Source: Brevundimonas sp. G8
GTDB taxonomy: Bacteria; Pseudomonadota; Alphaproteobacteria; Caulobacterales; Caulobacteraceae
Assembly: GCF_902506205.1 (NCBI RefSeq)
Contig: NZ_LR732816.1
Location: forward strand, 905,975 to 969,974
Length of the DNA: 64,000 nt
Direction of reading: 5' to 3'
Both the position numbers and the translations under genes were made by a program. Below, piece by piece: positions 7,737-15,881 of this stretch (position 1 is its first letter; each line of letters opens with the position of its first letter). The notes under the pieces were generated by a model. The model saw only the letters and a program-made list of their open reading frames with translations, searched no databases and was not told where the DNA came from.

Positions 7737-8657
7737 CTATTTCTCCTCGACCCAGGCCTGGATCAGGCTGTGGGCGATGGCGAAGGGGGGCGGGGCCTGG
7801 ATGGTGGGGTGTCCGCCGGCCAGCACTGCGCGCGCCTCGGCCCGCGTCAGCCAGGCGACGGCTTCCAGTTCGGTCTGGTCGGGCTGGGCCTGATCGTCCG
7901 AGACCTCGGCGATCAGGCCGATCATCAGTTGCGACGGGAAGGGCCAGGGCTGGCTGGAGTGATAGGCGGTGGCGATCACGGTCAGGCCGGCCTCTTCCTT
8001 GACCTCACGGGCGCAGGCCTCCTCGATGGATTCACCGGGCTCCAGGAAACCGGCCAGGGCCGACATCCGCCCCTCGGGCCAGGCCGCCTGACGGCCCAAC
8101 AGACAGATGGGTTCGCCCCCGCCCTTGTAGACCGGCAGCATGATGGTGACCGGATCGACGCGCGGGAAATGCTCGGTCCCGCAGGCCGGGCAGCGGCGCT
8201 TCCATCCGCCCGAGGCACTCTCGCTCAGCGTGCCGCAATTGGCGCAGAAACCGTGCCTGCGCCGCCAGTCGAACAGGCTTTTGGCCCCGCCCGCCATGGC
8301 CGCATCGGCCGCTGGCAGTATGGCCGCCGCCGACCGCAACTCATGAAAGGCGCCGACGCCGACCAGCGGCCCGTCGGTCGGATCGATGGAGCCTTCGAAC
8401 TCGATGGCGAAGACGGGTTCGTCATTCCACAGGCCCAGAAACGCCTCGCGATCCCGCACCAGGGTGCGCGCGTGGCTCATCGCCAGCCAGGTAAGGCGCG
8501 GCCCCTCGGCCGTCTCTGCGATCAGAGGCCGACCTTCCCACAGGACCATGGCCTGGGCGTAGGGCTTGCCTGCCTGCTCGGCCAGCCATTCGGGATCGTT
8601 GCGCAGGTCGCCGGCCCGATCGAGCGGATTGCCGGCGAAGGTGTTCTGATGGGCCAT
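7737..8657 (-). CDS. nudC: NADH pyrophosphatase NudC
   Basis: 306 residues from the ATG at 8657. A longer start at 8699 is possible but would run across the divergent SRP RNA promoter. NudC hydrolyses NAD(H) to NMN(H) and AMP and can remove NAD caps from RNA. Visible are a Cys4 zinc ribbon (CANCGTLSES...RRCPACG, about residues 130-155), the Nudix box GFLEPGESIEEACAREVKEEAGL split around its catalytic glutamates, and the NudC signature SQPWPFPSQLMIG. Length is that of the longer alphaproteobacterial forms with an extra N-terminal domain. Divergent from the ffs gene. Confidence 0.95.
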   Translation of the reverse strand: MAHQNTFAGNPLDRAGDLRNDPEWLAEQAGKPYAQAMVLWEGRPLIAETAEGPRLTWLAMSHARTLVRDREAFLGLWNDEPVFAIEFEGSIDPTDGPLVGVGAFHELRSAAAILPAADAAMAGGAKSLFDWRRRHGFCANCGTLSESASGGWKRRCPACGTEHFPRVDPVTIMLPVYKGGGEPICLLGRQAAWPEGRMSALAGFLEPGESIEEACAREVKEEAGLTVIATAYHSSQPWPFPSQLMIGLIAEVSDDQAQPDQTELEAVAWLTRAEARAVLAGGHPTIQAPPPFAIAHSLIQAWVEEK

Positions 8658-8673
8658 GCGGGTTTTGTAGCTC

Positions 8674-8702
8674 TTGATTCCGACGGCCGCACCCGTCATA
8701 TC
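8674..8702 (+). promoter_or_regulatory. Promoter of the SRP RNA gene
   Basis: TTGATT (8674-8679) and CATATC (8697-8702) are separated by 17 nt. They would start transcription near 8708-8711, exactly where the SRP RNA helix begins. The agreement between promoter position and RNA end supports both calls. Confidence 0.6.
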
Positions 8703-8707
8703 TCCGC

Positions 8708-8797
8708 TCGGAGATCGCGGGCGAAGGTTTCGCCAACTTGGTCAGGGCCGGAAGGCAGCAGCCACAACGAATTCCCCTTCGGGTCGCGGTCTCTACT
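8708..8797 (+). ncRNA. ffs: Bacterial small signal recognition particle RNA (4.5S)
   Basis: The invariant Ffh-binding domain is present: GGTCAGGGCCGGAAGGCAGC at 8740-8759, with the GGAA tetraloop and symmetric loop sequence. The terminal helix is GAGATCGCG (8711-8719) with CGCGGTCTC (8785-8793), complementary with one G-U pair. A U-rich run (8804-8809) lies just downstream. The ends are estimated from the helix and promoter. The RNA scaffolds Ffh and FtsY during co-translational targeting. Position between nudC and dnaX is the arrangement I know from Caulobacter relatives. Confidence 0.93.
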
Positions 8798-8903
8798 TCT
8801 CTGTTTTTTGGGCGCTAACGCTCGCGACGCGGTCGCTCGCTGCTTGAGCGCGGTTGTACGCTATACCTCGCCGCATGGCGGTTCTCCTTGAGCGCGATTG
8901 CAT

Positions 8904-9057
8904 CCTCGTCTCCTCCCCATGAAATGGGGAGGGAGACCGCGAAGCGGTGGAGGGGCTCTGGAAGTCCCACAGGTGTCGGTGATGCGGTGAAGAGCCCCTC
9001 CGTCGCAGCGCGAAGACGCGCCGCCCCACCTCCCCGCAAAGCAGGGCGGAGACGAGG
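8904..9057 (+). repeat. Intergenic repeat copy A (about 150 bp, terminal inverted repeats)
   Basis: Bounded by perfect 10-bp inverted termini (CCTCGTCTCC at 8904-8913, GGAGACGAGG at 9048-9057). Internal landmarks shared with the copies at 22601-22750 and 38493-38639 are a CTCCCC...GGGGAG hairpin next to the end, GGAGGGGCTC, and AAGTCCCACAG. It fills most of the 309-nt gap between the SRP RNA and dnaX. No open reading frame is convincing. It looks like a non-coding palindromic or MITE-like element. Confidence 0.85.
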
Positions 9058-9106
9058 GCCGAGAATCGCTTCTACCCGCCCCTGACCCGCTGTAAGACTT
9101 CACCCC

Positions 9107-10966
9107 ATGACGGACAGCGACACGAATCTCGACGGCCCGCCCTGGGAAGAGGACGACGTCGTCCAGCGCGACGAGAACACCGACGACATGTTCGGCGCGC
9201 CCGCTGCCGCGCCTGAGCCGGTCGCGGCGCCCGTCGTTGCGCCAGTCGTGGCCAAGCCTGCCCAAGCCCATGCCGACGTCGCGGCCCATGTGGACGACGG
9301 GGCCGCCTATCAGGTGCTGGCGCGCAAATACCGGCCGCGCACGTTCGAGGATCTGATCGGGCAGGAGGCGATGGTGCGCACCCTGACCAACGCCTTCGCC
9401 ACCGGCCGGATCGCCCACGCCTTCATGTTGACCGGGGTGCGCGGCGTCGGCAAGACGACCACCGCCCGTCTGTTGGCCCGCGCCCTGAACAACGAGACCG
9501 ATGTCATCGACAAGCCGTCGCTGACCCTGACCGCCCACGGCCGGCACGACGCCGCCATCATGGCCGGCCAGCATATGGACGTGATGGAGATGGATGCGGC
9601 GTCGCACACCGGCGTCAACGACATCCGCGACATTCTGGAAAGCGTCCGCTATGCGCCGGTCGAGGCGCGCTACAAGGTCTATGTGCTGGACGAGGTCCAC
9701 ATGCTGTCGACGCAGGCGTTCAACGCCCTGTTGAAGACGCTGGAGGAGCCGCCGCCCCACGCCAAGTTCATCTTCGCCACCACCGAGATCCGCAAGGTGC
9801 CGGTGACGATCCTGAGCCGATGCCAGAGGTTCGACCTGCGCCGGGTCGAGCCGGAGGTGCTGGTCGAGCACCTGGGGCGGATCGCCGACCGCGAAGGCAT
9901 GAAGATCGAGACCGATGCGCTGGCGCTGATCTCGCGTGCGGCCGAGGGGTCGGTGCGCGACGGCCTGTCTCTGCTGGACCAGGCCCTGGTTCAGGCCGAG
10001 CGGGGCGAGACGGTAAAGACCGAGACGGTGCGCGACATGCTGGGCCTGGCCGACCGGACCCAGACCATCGCCCTGTTCGAAAGCGTCATGGCCGGCCGCA
10101 CGCCCGAGGCGCTGGAAAGCTTCCGCACGCTTTACGGTTTCGGCGCCGATCCGGTGCAGGTGACCAACGACCTGCTGGAACATTGCCACGCGGCGTCGGT
10201 CGCCAAGATGCTGGGGCCGAATGCGACGCGCCTTCCCAACGACCAGGCGCAGAAGCTGGCCGCCCTGGGGGCCGCCATCCCGGCGGCGACCCTGTCGCGG
10301 ACCTGGCAGATGCTGCTGAAGGCGCTGGACGAGGTGCGGCGCGCGCCCAATCCGGCCGATGCGGTCGAGATGGCCATCGTGCGTCTGGCCTATGCGGCCG
10401 ATCTGCCGGGACCGGAGGAGGCGCTGAAGCGGTTGCAGTCGGGCGAACCGCTGGGCGGCGGCTCGGCCCCGCGTGGCGGTGGTGGTGGAGGCGGCGGCGG
10501 GGGAACCTCGGCGCAGCTGGCCGCACGCCCGGTCATGGCCCCAGCCCTGCCCGATCCGCAGACCTTTGAACAGGTCGTCGCCCTGATCGGCGAGAAGCGC
10601 GAGGTCGGGCTTCAGATGGACGTGGAACGGTATGTGAAGCCGGTCTCGTTCAAGCCCGGCGCCATCGTCTATGAAAGCGTCCAGGGGGCGCCCATCGAAC
10701 TGGCGCGCAAACTGTCCGCCCGCCTGCGCGAATGGACCGGCCGCACCTGGCTGATCGCCGCCAATGGCCAAGGCGGCGCCGAGACGGTCATCGAACTTCA
10801 GAAAAAGGCCCGCGCCGCCGAACGCGCCGAGGTCGAGGCCAACCCCTTCATCAAGGCGGTGATGCTGGCCTTCCCCGGCGCCAAGCTGGGCGAGATCAAG
10901 ACCATCGCCCCGACCGTCGTCACGCCGGAAATCCCGGACGCGTCCGAGGACGACGACGAGGACTGA
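9107..10966 (+). CDS. dnaX: DNA polymerase III clamp-loader subunit gamma/tau
   Basis: 619 residues. An acidic/Ala-Pro N-terminal extension (about 1-65) precedes the AAA+ core. Walker A is GVRGVGKTTT (110 onward); Walker B is VLDEVHML, followed by the SRC sensor region. The four cysteines that bind zinc between Walker A and B in E. coli are absent; the equivalent stretch reads ETDVIDKPSLTLTAHGRHD. A run of ten glycines (457-466) separates domain III from the tau-specific C-terminal domain, and an acidic DDDED tail ends the protein. In Caulobacter a shorter gamma-like form is made by ClpXP processing rather than frameshifting. ybaB-recR, usually downstream, are elsewhere in this window. Confidence 0.97.
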   Translation: MTDSDTNLDGPPWEEDDVVQRDENTDDMFGAPAAAPEPVAAPVVAPVVAKPAQAHADVAAHVDDGAAYQVLARKYRPRTFEDLIGQEAMVRTLTNAFATGRIAHAFMLTGVRGVGKTTTARLLARALNNETDVIDKPSLTLTAHGRHDAAIMAGQHMDVMEMDAASHTGVNDIRDILESVRYAPVEARYKVYVLDEVHMLSTQAFNALLKTLEEPPPHAKFIFATTEIRKVPVTILSRCQRFDLRRVEPEVLVEHLGRIADREGMKIETDALALISRAAEGSVRDGLSLLDQALVQAERGETVKTETVRDMLGLADRTQTIALFESVMAGRTPEALESFRTLYGFGADPVQVTNDLLEHCHAASVAKMLGPNATRLPNDQAQKLAALGAAIPAATLSRTWQMLLKALDEVRRAPNPADAVEMAIVRLAYAADLPGPEEALKRLQSGEPLGGGSAPRGGGGGGGGGGTSAQLAARPVMAPALPDPQTFEQVVALIGEKREVGLQMDVERYVKPVSFKPGAIVYESVQGAPIELARKLSARLREWTGRTWLIAANGQGGAETVIELQKKARAAERAEVEANPFIKAVMLAFPGAKLGEIKTIAPTVVTPEIPDASEDDDED

Positions 10967-10974
10967 AGAGCCGC

Positions 10975-11529
10975 CTACCGCGGCGCGCGCTTGGCGAGGA
11001 TGCGTTGAAGGGTGCGGCGGTGCATGCCCAGGCGGCGGGCGGTTTCGGAGACATTGTGGTCGCACAGCTCGTAGACGCGCTGGATATGCTCCCAGCGGAC
11101 CCGGTCAGCGCTCATGGGGTTTTCGGGCGGCTCAGGCGAATCGCCAGTGGCCAAGAGGGCCTTGACCACGTCGTCGGCGTCGGCGGGCTTGGACAGATAG
11201 TCGACGGCGCCGGCCTTGACCGCCGCGACCGCCGTGGCGATGGCGCCGTAGCCGGTCAGCATGACGATGCGGGCGTCCTCGCGCTTTTCGCGTACGGCCT
11301 CGACCACCTTGAGGCCGTTGCCGTCCTCCAGCCGCATGTCCAGCACGGCGAAGGCCGGGGCCTTGTCGCGCAGCAACTGGGTAGCCTCGGCGACGGATTC
11401 GGCGGTGGTCACGTCGAACCCGCGCGCCTCCAGCGCGCGGCCCATACGGGTGCGCAGGGCCTGATCGTCGTCCAGCAGCAGCAGGGACTTGTCGGGCAGG
11501 GCGGCGATGCGGGCTTCTAGTTCGGACAT
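10975..11529 (-). CDS. regA: Redox response regulator RegA/ActR/PrrA
   Basis: 184 residues, the standard size. The receiver domain (about 15-130) has acidic pocket D20-D22, phospho-acceptor D64 (AVLDMRLEDGNG) and KPADADDV containing the conserved Lys. A proline-containing linker leads to a Fis-type helix-turn-helix at the C-terminus (HNVSETARRLGMHRRTLQRIL), almost invariant in this family. RegA controls photosynthesis, respiration, nitrogen and carbon fixation genes in response to redox state in other alphaproteobacteria. It ends 8 nt from the convergent dnaX stop and is followed upstream by its kinase gene. Confidence 0.95.
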   Translation of the reverse strand: MSELEARIAALPDKSLLLLDDDQALRTRMGRALEARGFDVTTAESVAEATQLLRDKAPAFAVLDMRLEDGNGLKVVEAVREKREDARIVMLTGYGAIATAVAAVKAGAVDYLSKPADADDVVKALLATGDSPEPPENPMSADRVRWEHIQRVYELCDHNVSETARRLGMHRRTLQRILAKRAPR

Positions 11530-11616
11530 TCGGTTCTCTCCTGCCGCTTCAAGTCGGGACGGGTAGCGTGTGGGTCAAGGCCAAGGTTCCGCCTGCGACG
11601 CTAAGACCCAACTCGG

Positions 11617-13071
11617 TCATGCGGCGACTTCCAGCGCCGGTCGCGCCCAGCGCACAGCCACGCGGGCGCCGCGCAACGCCCCCTTGGCCTCGGATTGCGC
11701 CAGGCCCTGGCCTACGCTGACCGAGCCGCCGGTGCGTTCCAGAAGGGTGCGGGCGATAAAGAAGCCCAGGCCCATGCCGCCCTGGCTTGGGGCGATGGGC
11801 GCCTCCACCGTCGCCCGGCGCTTGGAGGGGCGGGCGGCGGCGGCGATCTGGGCGGCCAGGGCCTGGCGCGCCTTGCCCTGGGGCCGGCTGGTCACATAGG
11901 GCTCGCCCAGGCGGGGCAGGATGTCGCTGGCGAAGCCCGGCCCGTCGTCAAGGATGTCGATCTCGATCCAGCCGGCGTCGACCACGGCCTGGACCCGCAC
12001 GGTGGTCGCAGCGAAGTCGGCGGCGTTCTCGACCAGGGTGGACAGGCCGTGAACCACCTCGGGCAGGCGGCGTACGCGCGGCGCGGGCTGGCCCGGCGGC
12101 GTCTTGACCAGCACTTCGAACGCCAGATCGAAGCCGCGGTGGGGCTCGACCACCTCTTCCAGCAGGGCCTTCAACGACACGTCGGCATAGAGGGCGTCGT
12201 CGCCCTCGGGCTGTTGCGACAGCTGGGTCAGGATGCCCCGGCAGCGTTCGGCCTGTTGCAGGATCAGGGCGGCGTCCTCGGCCGCGTCGCTGTCGGGGGC
12301 GGAGGCGCGTTGAAGCTCCTTGGCCACCACCTGAATGGTCGCCAACGGCGTGCCCAGTTCGTGCGCCGCCGCCGCCGCCAGACCGCCCAGGGCCGCCAGC
12401 CGTTGTTCGCGTTGCAGCACGTCCTGGGTCGTGGCCAGGGCCAGCTCCAGCTTTTCCGCATCGGCCGCCACCCGCCAGGCATAGCCGGCGGTGAAGACGA
12501 CCCCCGTCACCAGGGCCATGGCCATGCCCAGCCGATACAGGGTGGGCAGGTGGAAATCCTCGTAAGGGCGCCAAGGCAGAGGCTCGGACCAGAAGAACAG
12601 CAGGCCCACCGCCATCAGGGCCAAGACGCCCAGCATCAGGGCCTGACGCGCAGGCAGGGCGGCCGCCGCGATGGTCACGGGCGCGACCAGCAAGAGGCAG
12701 AAGGGGTTCTCCAGCCCGCCCGTCAGCGCCAGCAGCACGCCCAGCTGGAAGATGTCGAAGCCCAGATGGATCGCGGTCTGACGCCCGTCCGGCAGGCTGG
12801 CCTCCAGTCGCCGCACCCGCGCCATGGCCCCGACGTTCACCGCCGCGCTGATGGCGATGACGATCAGGCAGGGCCAGAGCGGCAGGGGGAAGTGCAGCCC
12901 CTGATGCGCCGTCAGGATCGCCGCGCTCTGACCCACGATGGTCAGCCAGCGCAGCACGATCAGGGTGCGCAGCGAAAAGCCCCGCCCGCGACGCGGCGCG
13001 TCGCTCCAACCGTTCAACGGCTCGGAATATGATGCGCCGTGCGGCGCATTGCGGGCTTCTGTCGGGATCAC
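11617..13071 (-). CDS. regB: Redox sensor histidine kinase RegB/ActS/PrrB
   Basis: 484 residues. Six transmembrane helices occupy about residues 35-220, with the ubiquinone-binding signature GGLENPF at 118-124. The H-box AAAAHELGTPLATI has phospho-acceptor His237. A cysteine (C277, in QAERCRGIL) lies exactly 40 residues later. That is the same spacing as His225 and redox-active Cys265 in Rhodobacter capsulatus RegB, so thiol sensing is probably retained. The ATPase domain has DDGPGF and GGMGLGFFIA. It pairs with regA and is divergent from senC across 44 nt, the classical arrangement. Confidence 0.96.
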   Translation of the reverse strand: MIPTEARNAPHGASYSEPLNGWSDAPRRGRGFSLRTLIVLRWLTIVGQSAAILTAHQGLHFPLPLWPCLIVIAISAAVNVGAMARVRRLEASLPDGRQTAIHLGFDIFQLGVLLALTGGLENPFCLLLVAPVTIAAAALPARQALMLGVLALMAVGLLFFWSEPLPWRPYEDFHLPTLYRLGMAMALVTGVVFTAGYAWRVAADAEKLELALATTQDVLQREQRLAALGGLAAAAAHELGTPLATIQVVAKELQRASAPDSDAAEDAALILQQAERCRGILTQLSQQPEGDDALYADVSLKALLEEVVEPHRGFDLAFEVLVKTPPGQPAPRVRRLPEVVHGLSTLVENAADFAATTVRVQAVVDAGWIEIDILDDGPGFASDILPRLGEPYVTSRPQGKARQALAAQIAAAARPSKRRATVEAPIAPSQGGMGLGFFIARTLLERTGGSVSVGQGLAQSEAKGALRGARVAVRWARPALEVAA

Positions 13072-13115
13072 ACCGCTTCTATAGACCGATCAGATCCGTT
13101 TCGTGAGAGGCCGTC

Positions 13116-13739
13116 ATGCCGCGTCGTTCCATCCTGCTGTTCGCGGGCGCCTGTATCGCCATCGCCGTGGCCCTGGCCATCATCACCGTCGTGGTGGTGA
13201 GCGGCCGCACGCCGGCGTCGAACGGCGCCGAGATCACATCGACCGGCCAGCCTCTGGTCGGCGGGGACTTCAACCTGGTGAACCAGGACGGACGGCCCGT
13301 CGATCAGACGATGTTGAACGGCAAATGGAGCCTGGTCTTTTTCGGCTTCACCTACTGCCCCGAGTTCTGCCCCACGACCCTGGCGGAAATGGCCGTCGTG
13401 CAGCAGCGGCTGGACGACAAGGCCAAGAATCTTCAGATCGTCTTCGTCAGCGTCGATCCCCAGCGCGACACGCCCCAGGCGCTGAAGGACTATCTGTCGT
13501 CGGACGGGTTTCCGAAGGGGACCATTGGTCTGACCGGCACGCCGGAACAGGTGGCGACGGCGGCCAAGGCTTACCGCGCCTTCTACGAGAAGGTCGGCGA
13601 GGGCGAGGCCTATACGATGAACCACTCCCTGACCGTCTATCTGATGGGGCCGGACGGCAAGTTCCGCACGGCCGTCGCCTATGGAATGGGACCGGACAAG
13701 ACGACCAAGATCATCGAGGACGCCATCGCCCGAGGTTGA
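13116..13739 (+). CDS. senC: SCO1/SenC/PrrC copper-binding thioredoxin-fold protein
   Basis: 207 residues. An N-terminal membrane anchor (about 7-29) precedes a thioredoxin-like domain with the copper motif CPEFCP (C81, C85) and the third ligand His170 (TMNHSLTVYLM). SCO proteins deliver copper to the CuA site of cytochrome oxidase and can act as thiol-disulfide reductases. SenC/PrrC is linked to RegB signalling in Rhodobacter. Its position divergent from regB fits that link. ATG at 13116 follows GTGAGAGG. Confidence 0.95.
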   Translation: MPRRSILLFAGACIAIAVALAIITVVVVSGRTPASNGAEITSTGQPLVGGDFNLVNQDGRPVDQTMLNGKWSLVFFGFTYCPEFCPTTLAEMAVVQQRLDDKAKNLQIVFVSVDPQRDTPQALKDYLSSDGFPKGTIGLTGTPEQVATAAKAYRAFYEKVGEGEAYTMNHSLTVYLMGPDGKFRTAVAYGMGPDKTTKIIEDAIARG

Positions 13740-13780
13740 ATGGGCGGGGTAAGGGCTATTCCGCTGCCTCATAATCCTTT

Positions 13781-13811
13781 TGCAGGGTGATGCATTATAT
13801 GTTGCCCTGCA
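13781..13811 (+). promoter_or_regulatory. Inverted repeat upstream of phaZ (candidate operator)
   Basis: TGCAGGG (13781-13787) and CCCTGCA (13805-13811) are exact complements, 17 nt apart, flanking an AT-rich TGCATTATATGTTG core that could contain the promoter -10. It lies 30 nt before the phaZ start. TGC/GCA-rich sites are bound by PhaR-type regulators in other alphaproteobacteria. That assignment is inference. Confidence 0.4.
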
Positions 13812-13840
13812 CAAACGGCGATGGGCCGTAACGGATCGTC

Positions 13841-15121
13841 ATGCTCTACGCATTTCATGAACTCGCCTACCAATCCGCCCTGCCGTTCCGGGTCGGCGCC
13901 CAGATGGCGCGAAACTTCTGGACTTCGCCCTTCAATCCGGCGGCGGACACCGCGATCGGGCGCACGGCCTACGCCTCGGCCGAACTGTTCGAGAGCGTCA
14001 CGCGGCGGTACGGCAAGCCGGACTGGAAGCTGGAGACCCTGGAGATCGGCGGCAAGACCGTCCGCACCACCGAACAGGTGATCTGGCAGAGCCCGTGGTG
14101 CCGCCTGGTCCGGTTCGCGCGCAACATCGGCGACTTGAAACGGGCGGGCAAACCCGTCGCCGCGCCCGCCGTCCTGATCGTGGCCCCGCTGTCGGGTCAC
14201 TACGCCACCCTGCTGCGCGGCACGGTCGAGGGCTTCCTTCAGGACCACGACGTCTATGTCACCGACTGGATCAACGCCCGCCAAGTGCCGGTGCTGGAAG
14301 GTCGGTTCGACTTCTTCGACTATATCGATCACGTCCGCATGATGCTGGCCGAGATCGGCGGCCGCGCCCATGTCGTCGGCGTGTGCCAGCCCGGCCCGCC
14401 GGTGCTGGCGGCCGGGGCCGTGATGGCCGAGGACGGCGACGAGAACCGGCCCCTGTCCATGACCTTCATGGGCTCGCCCATCGATGCGCGCCTGTCGCCG
14501 ACCGTGACCAACCAGCTGGCGGAGGAAAAGCCCTTCACCTGGTTCAAGTCCAACATGATCCACACCGTGCCCCTGCCCTATTCCGGGTTCGGGCGCCGCG
14601 TCTATCCGGGCTTCGTCCAGCTCTACAGCTTCATGTCGATGAACGAGGCGCGCCACCGCGACGCCCACTGGGACTATTTCAACAGCCTGATCGACGGCGA
14701 TGGCGACGGGGTCGATAAGCACGAGGAGTTCTACGACGAATATCTGTCGGTGCTGGACCTGACCGAGGAATTCTATCTCCAGACCATCGACATCGTCTTC
14801 CAGCAGCATCTGCTGGCGCGGGGCCTGTTGGAGCATCGCGGGCGCAAGGTCGATCTGTCCAAGATCACCGACATCGGCCTGATGACTGTCGAGGGCGAGA
14901 AGGACGACATCTCCGGCGTCGGCCAGACGCAAGCCGCGCACGGCCTGTGCCCCAACATCCCCGAGGACCGCCGCGTGCTCTATGTCCAGCCGGGCGTGGG
15001 CCATTACGGCGTGTTCAACGGCCGTCGCTTCCGTGACGAGATTTATCCCCGCGTCCGCGATTTCATCGCCCAGAACGAGGCCATCGGTGGCGTACCGCAA
15101 CGATCAGCGGCTGCCGCTTGA
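13841..15121 (+). CDS. phaZ: Intracellular poly(3-hydroxybutyrate) depolymerase
   Basis: 426 residues, normal length for PhaZa1-type enzymes. It degrades native PHB granules inside the cell. The family uses a cysteine in place of the serine nucleophile, seen here as GVCQPG with Cys182. The conserved N-terminal YAFHELAYQSALP and the C-terminal LMTVEGEKDDISG and VGHYGVFNGRRFRDEI segments carry the acid and His. The 3' end overlaps the next gene by about 35 nt. A phasin-like protein gene at 33.7 kb is consistent with PHB storage. Confidence 0.95.
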   Translation: MLYAFHELAYQSALPFRVGAQMARNFWTSPFNPAADTAIGRTAYASAELFESVTRRYGKPDWKLETLEIGGKTVRTTEQVIWQSPWCRLVRFARNIGDLKRAGKPVAAPAVLIVAPLSGHYATLLRGTVEGFLQDHDVYVTDWINARQVPVLEGRFDFFDYIDHVRMMLAEIGGRAHVVGVCQPGPPVLAAGAVMAEDGDENRPLSMTFMGSPIDARLSPTVTNQLAEEKPFTWFKSNMIHTVPLPYSGFGRRVYPGFVQLYSFMSMNEARHRDAHWDYFNSLIDGDGDGVDKHEEFYDEYLSVLDLTEEFYLQTIDIVFQQHLLARGLLEHRGRKVDLSKITDIGLMTVEGEKDDISGVGQTQAAHGLCPNIPEDRRVLYVQPGVGHYGVFNGRRFRDEIYPRVRDFIAQNEAIGGVPQRSAAAA

Positions 15122-15806
15122 CGAGGGGGGCGGGTCTGGTCCCGTCCTGAGACTGTCGGTCAATCCACGCGCCCGACGACTGTCGGTGCGGATCGACGCG
15201 CGGGCGGGCGAGGCCGTGGTCATCGCCCCGACCGAGCGTGGCCTGACCCAGGCCGTCGCCTTCGCCCGGACCAAGTCCGTCTGGATCTGCGAACGGCTGG
15301 CGGTGCGGCCAAAGGGCCGACCGCTGGAGCCGGGTCAGGTCATTTCCCTGCGCGGTCGCCCCGTGCGGCTGGAAGCCGTGCCGGGCGCCGGCGCAGCGCG
15401 GCTGGTCGAAGAGGGAACCGTCATCCGCTCGGGCGGCGAGGGCGAGGCCTATGCGCGGCGGGTCGAGAACCTGCTGAAGCGCGAGGCGCGCGACACGCTT
15501 CTGGAACGCACCGACCATCACCTGCGCGCGCTGGGCCAGACGCCGGTGAAGATGTCGATCGCCGACACCCGGTCGCGCTGGGGCTCGTGCAGCCCGCACA
15601 ATCGCACCATCCGCTATTCCTGGCGCGTCATCATGGCCCCGCCCCCGGTCATCGACTACCTCGCCGCACACGAGGTCGCCCACCTGGTTCACGCCGACCA
15701 CAGCCCGGCCTACTGGTCCGTGGTCGAACGTCTGGTCGGAGATCACAGGCCGTGGCGCAAATGGCTGAAGGATTATGGCGGCGCCCTGCACGCGGTGGGG
15801 CGGTAA
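15087..15806 (+). CDS. YgjP-like zinc metallopeptidase (M48-type, DUF45)
   Basis: 239 residues from a GTG at 15087, chosen because GAGG lies 6-7 nt upstream and the residues from here match the family. An upstream ATG would be inside phaZ with unrelated sequence. A beta-rich N-terminal half (LRLSVNPRARRLSVRID) is followed by RSRWGSC and the zinc site HEVAHLVHADH (195 onward), the hallmark of the YgjP/WLM group. Substrates are unknown; some members work near type I restriction-modification loci, which are absent here. Overlap with phaZ suggests co-transcription. Confidence 0.88.
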   Translation: MAYRNDQRLPLDEGGGSGPVLRLSVNPRARRLSVRIDARAGEAVVIAPTERGLTQAVAFARTKSVWICERLAVRPKGRPLEPGQVISLRGRPVRLEAVPGAGAARLVEEGTVIRSGGEGEAYARRVENLLKREARDTLLERTDHHLRALGQTPVKMSIADTRSRWGSCSPHNRTIRYSWRVIMAPPPVIDYLAAHEVAHLVHADHSPAYWSVVERLVGDHRPWRKWLKDYGGALHAVGR

Positions 15807-15881
15807 GGCACCGGTCGATCCATACGGAAACTCCTGAGCCTCGGCGCGTTTGGTCTGCGCCATCCCAATCAGGAACGCCCC

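Noticed and set aside
10441..10530. Programmed frameshift in dnaX to make gamma
   Set aside because: The region is a Gly-rich GC repeat without an A AAA AAG-type slippery heptamer. Proteolytic processing is the better explanation.
8861..11065. Long open frame on the minus strand across dnaX (over 700 codons)
   Set aside because: Antisense shadow of dnaX and the repeat: Gly/Arg/His-rich, no domain pattern, typical of high-GC genes read backwards.
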